This document shows positions 63,945-64,000 of a stretch of DNA of 64,000 bases, in pieces. The notes under the pieces are model-generated. The model saw only the letters and a program-made list of their open reading frames with translations. It searched no databases and had not been told where the DNA came from. Made by a program: the position numbers and the translations under genes. Location of the stretch: the NCBI RefSeq assembly GCF_024494565.1, contig NZ_JANHDN010000012.1, positions 1 to 64,000 on the forward strand, in the 5' to 3' direction. How positions within the stretch are numbered: the first letter of the stretch is position 1; every line of letters starts with the position of its first letter. The DNA comes from Halorubrum rutilum (GTDB lineage Archaea; Halobacteriota; Halobacteria; Halobacteriales; Haloferacaceae).

Positions 63945-64000
63945 GTCGGAACGGGGCGGAGGGCGGCCGGGCCACCCCCGTCCCCGCCGCGGTCGGCCTA

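Overview
The window is a GC-rich, gene-dense stretch of a haloarchaeal chromosome. Evidence for this is the strongly acidic proteins throughout, haloarchaea-only small proteins, archaeal informational genes (DNA polymerase D small subunit, Orc1/Cdc6, Hel308, Cgi121, PurO), TATA boxes 24-30 bases before start codons giving leaderless messages, and a replication origin of the haloarchaeal oriC1 type. A Halorubrum-like organism is likely (retinal synthesis genes, gene order), but this is inference, not proof.

Layout. 1-5500: an unassigned stretch, an MC1-type chromatin protein, an AbrB-like protein, pyrD, valS and a small protein. 5500-6660: a ferredoxin gene bracketed by two copies of a dispersed structured element. 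6660-15400: hemB, a PHP phosphoesterase, haloarchaeal conserved proteins, an NAD(P)-binding protein with a membrane partner, an MBL hydrolase, PspAB and a YigZ protein. 15500-23400: the origin neighbourhood, with polD small subunit, signal peptidase I and orc1 to the left, an intergenic origin of about 1.2 kb with ORB repeats, G-strings and an A+T-rich zone, and oapABC to the right. 23600-33200: aspartate kinase with a short upstream ORF, a micropeptide, two MgtE half transporters, a methyltransferase and an FAD protein. 33250-36200: a lycopene cyclase/Brp-Blh operon for retinal, and serB. 36300-44050: a 2H phosphoesterase, a cytochrome P450, a soluble PAS chemotaxis transducer, uvrC and thpR, with three more element copies. 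44050-64000: a CNNM/CorC protein, serA, vapBC, thrC, upp, a CobW GTPase, an ArsA/Get3-like ATPase, cstA, a cupin, regulators, purO, tRNA-Gln(CTG), and the cgi121/hel308 pair.

Main discovery candidate. Six intergenic copies of an element of about 260-290 bp occur at 5597-5853, 6268-6625, 29939-30345, 37107-37364, 42686-43003 and 43783-44039. All share constant blocks (CTCCAAAGCCCCAG, CTGCC[C/G]CTTTGAGTCCC, CCTCCCCAGCCTCG). The long stem between the blocks has a different sequence in every copy, yet its two arms always stay complementary. That covariation implies a conserved structure, most likely an RNA. Several copies have a TATA box at a nearly fixed distance upstream. Two pairs of copies bracket single small genes in divergent orientation, and three copies adjoin genes for RNA 2H-phosphoesterases.

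Other points worth a look: ORB-like motifs far from the origin, tandem duplications running through stop codons, a probable operator palindrome, a zinc-ribbon ORF without a normal start codon, and several small CxxC zinc proteins. No rRNA, CRISPR array, insertion sequence or prophage was seen.
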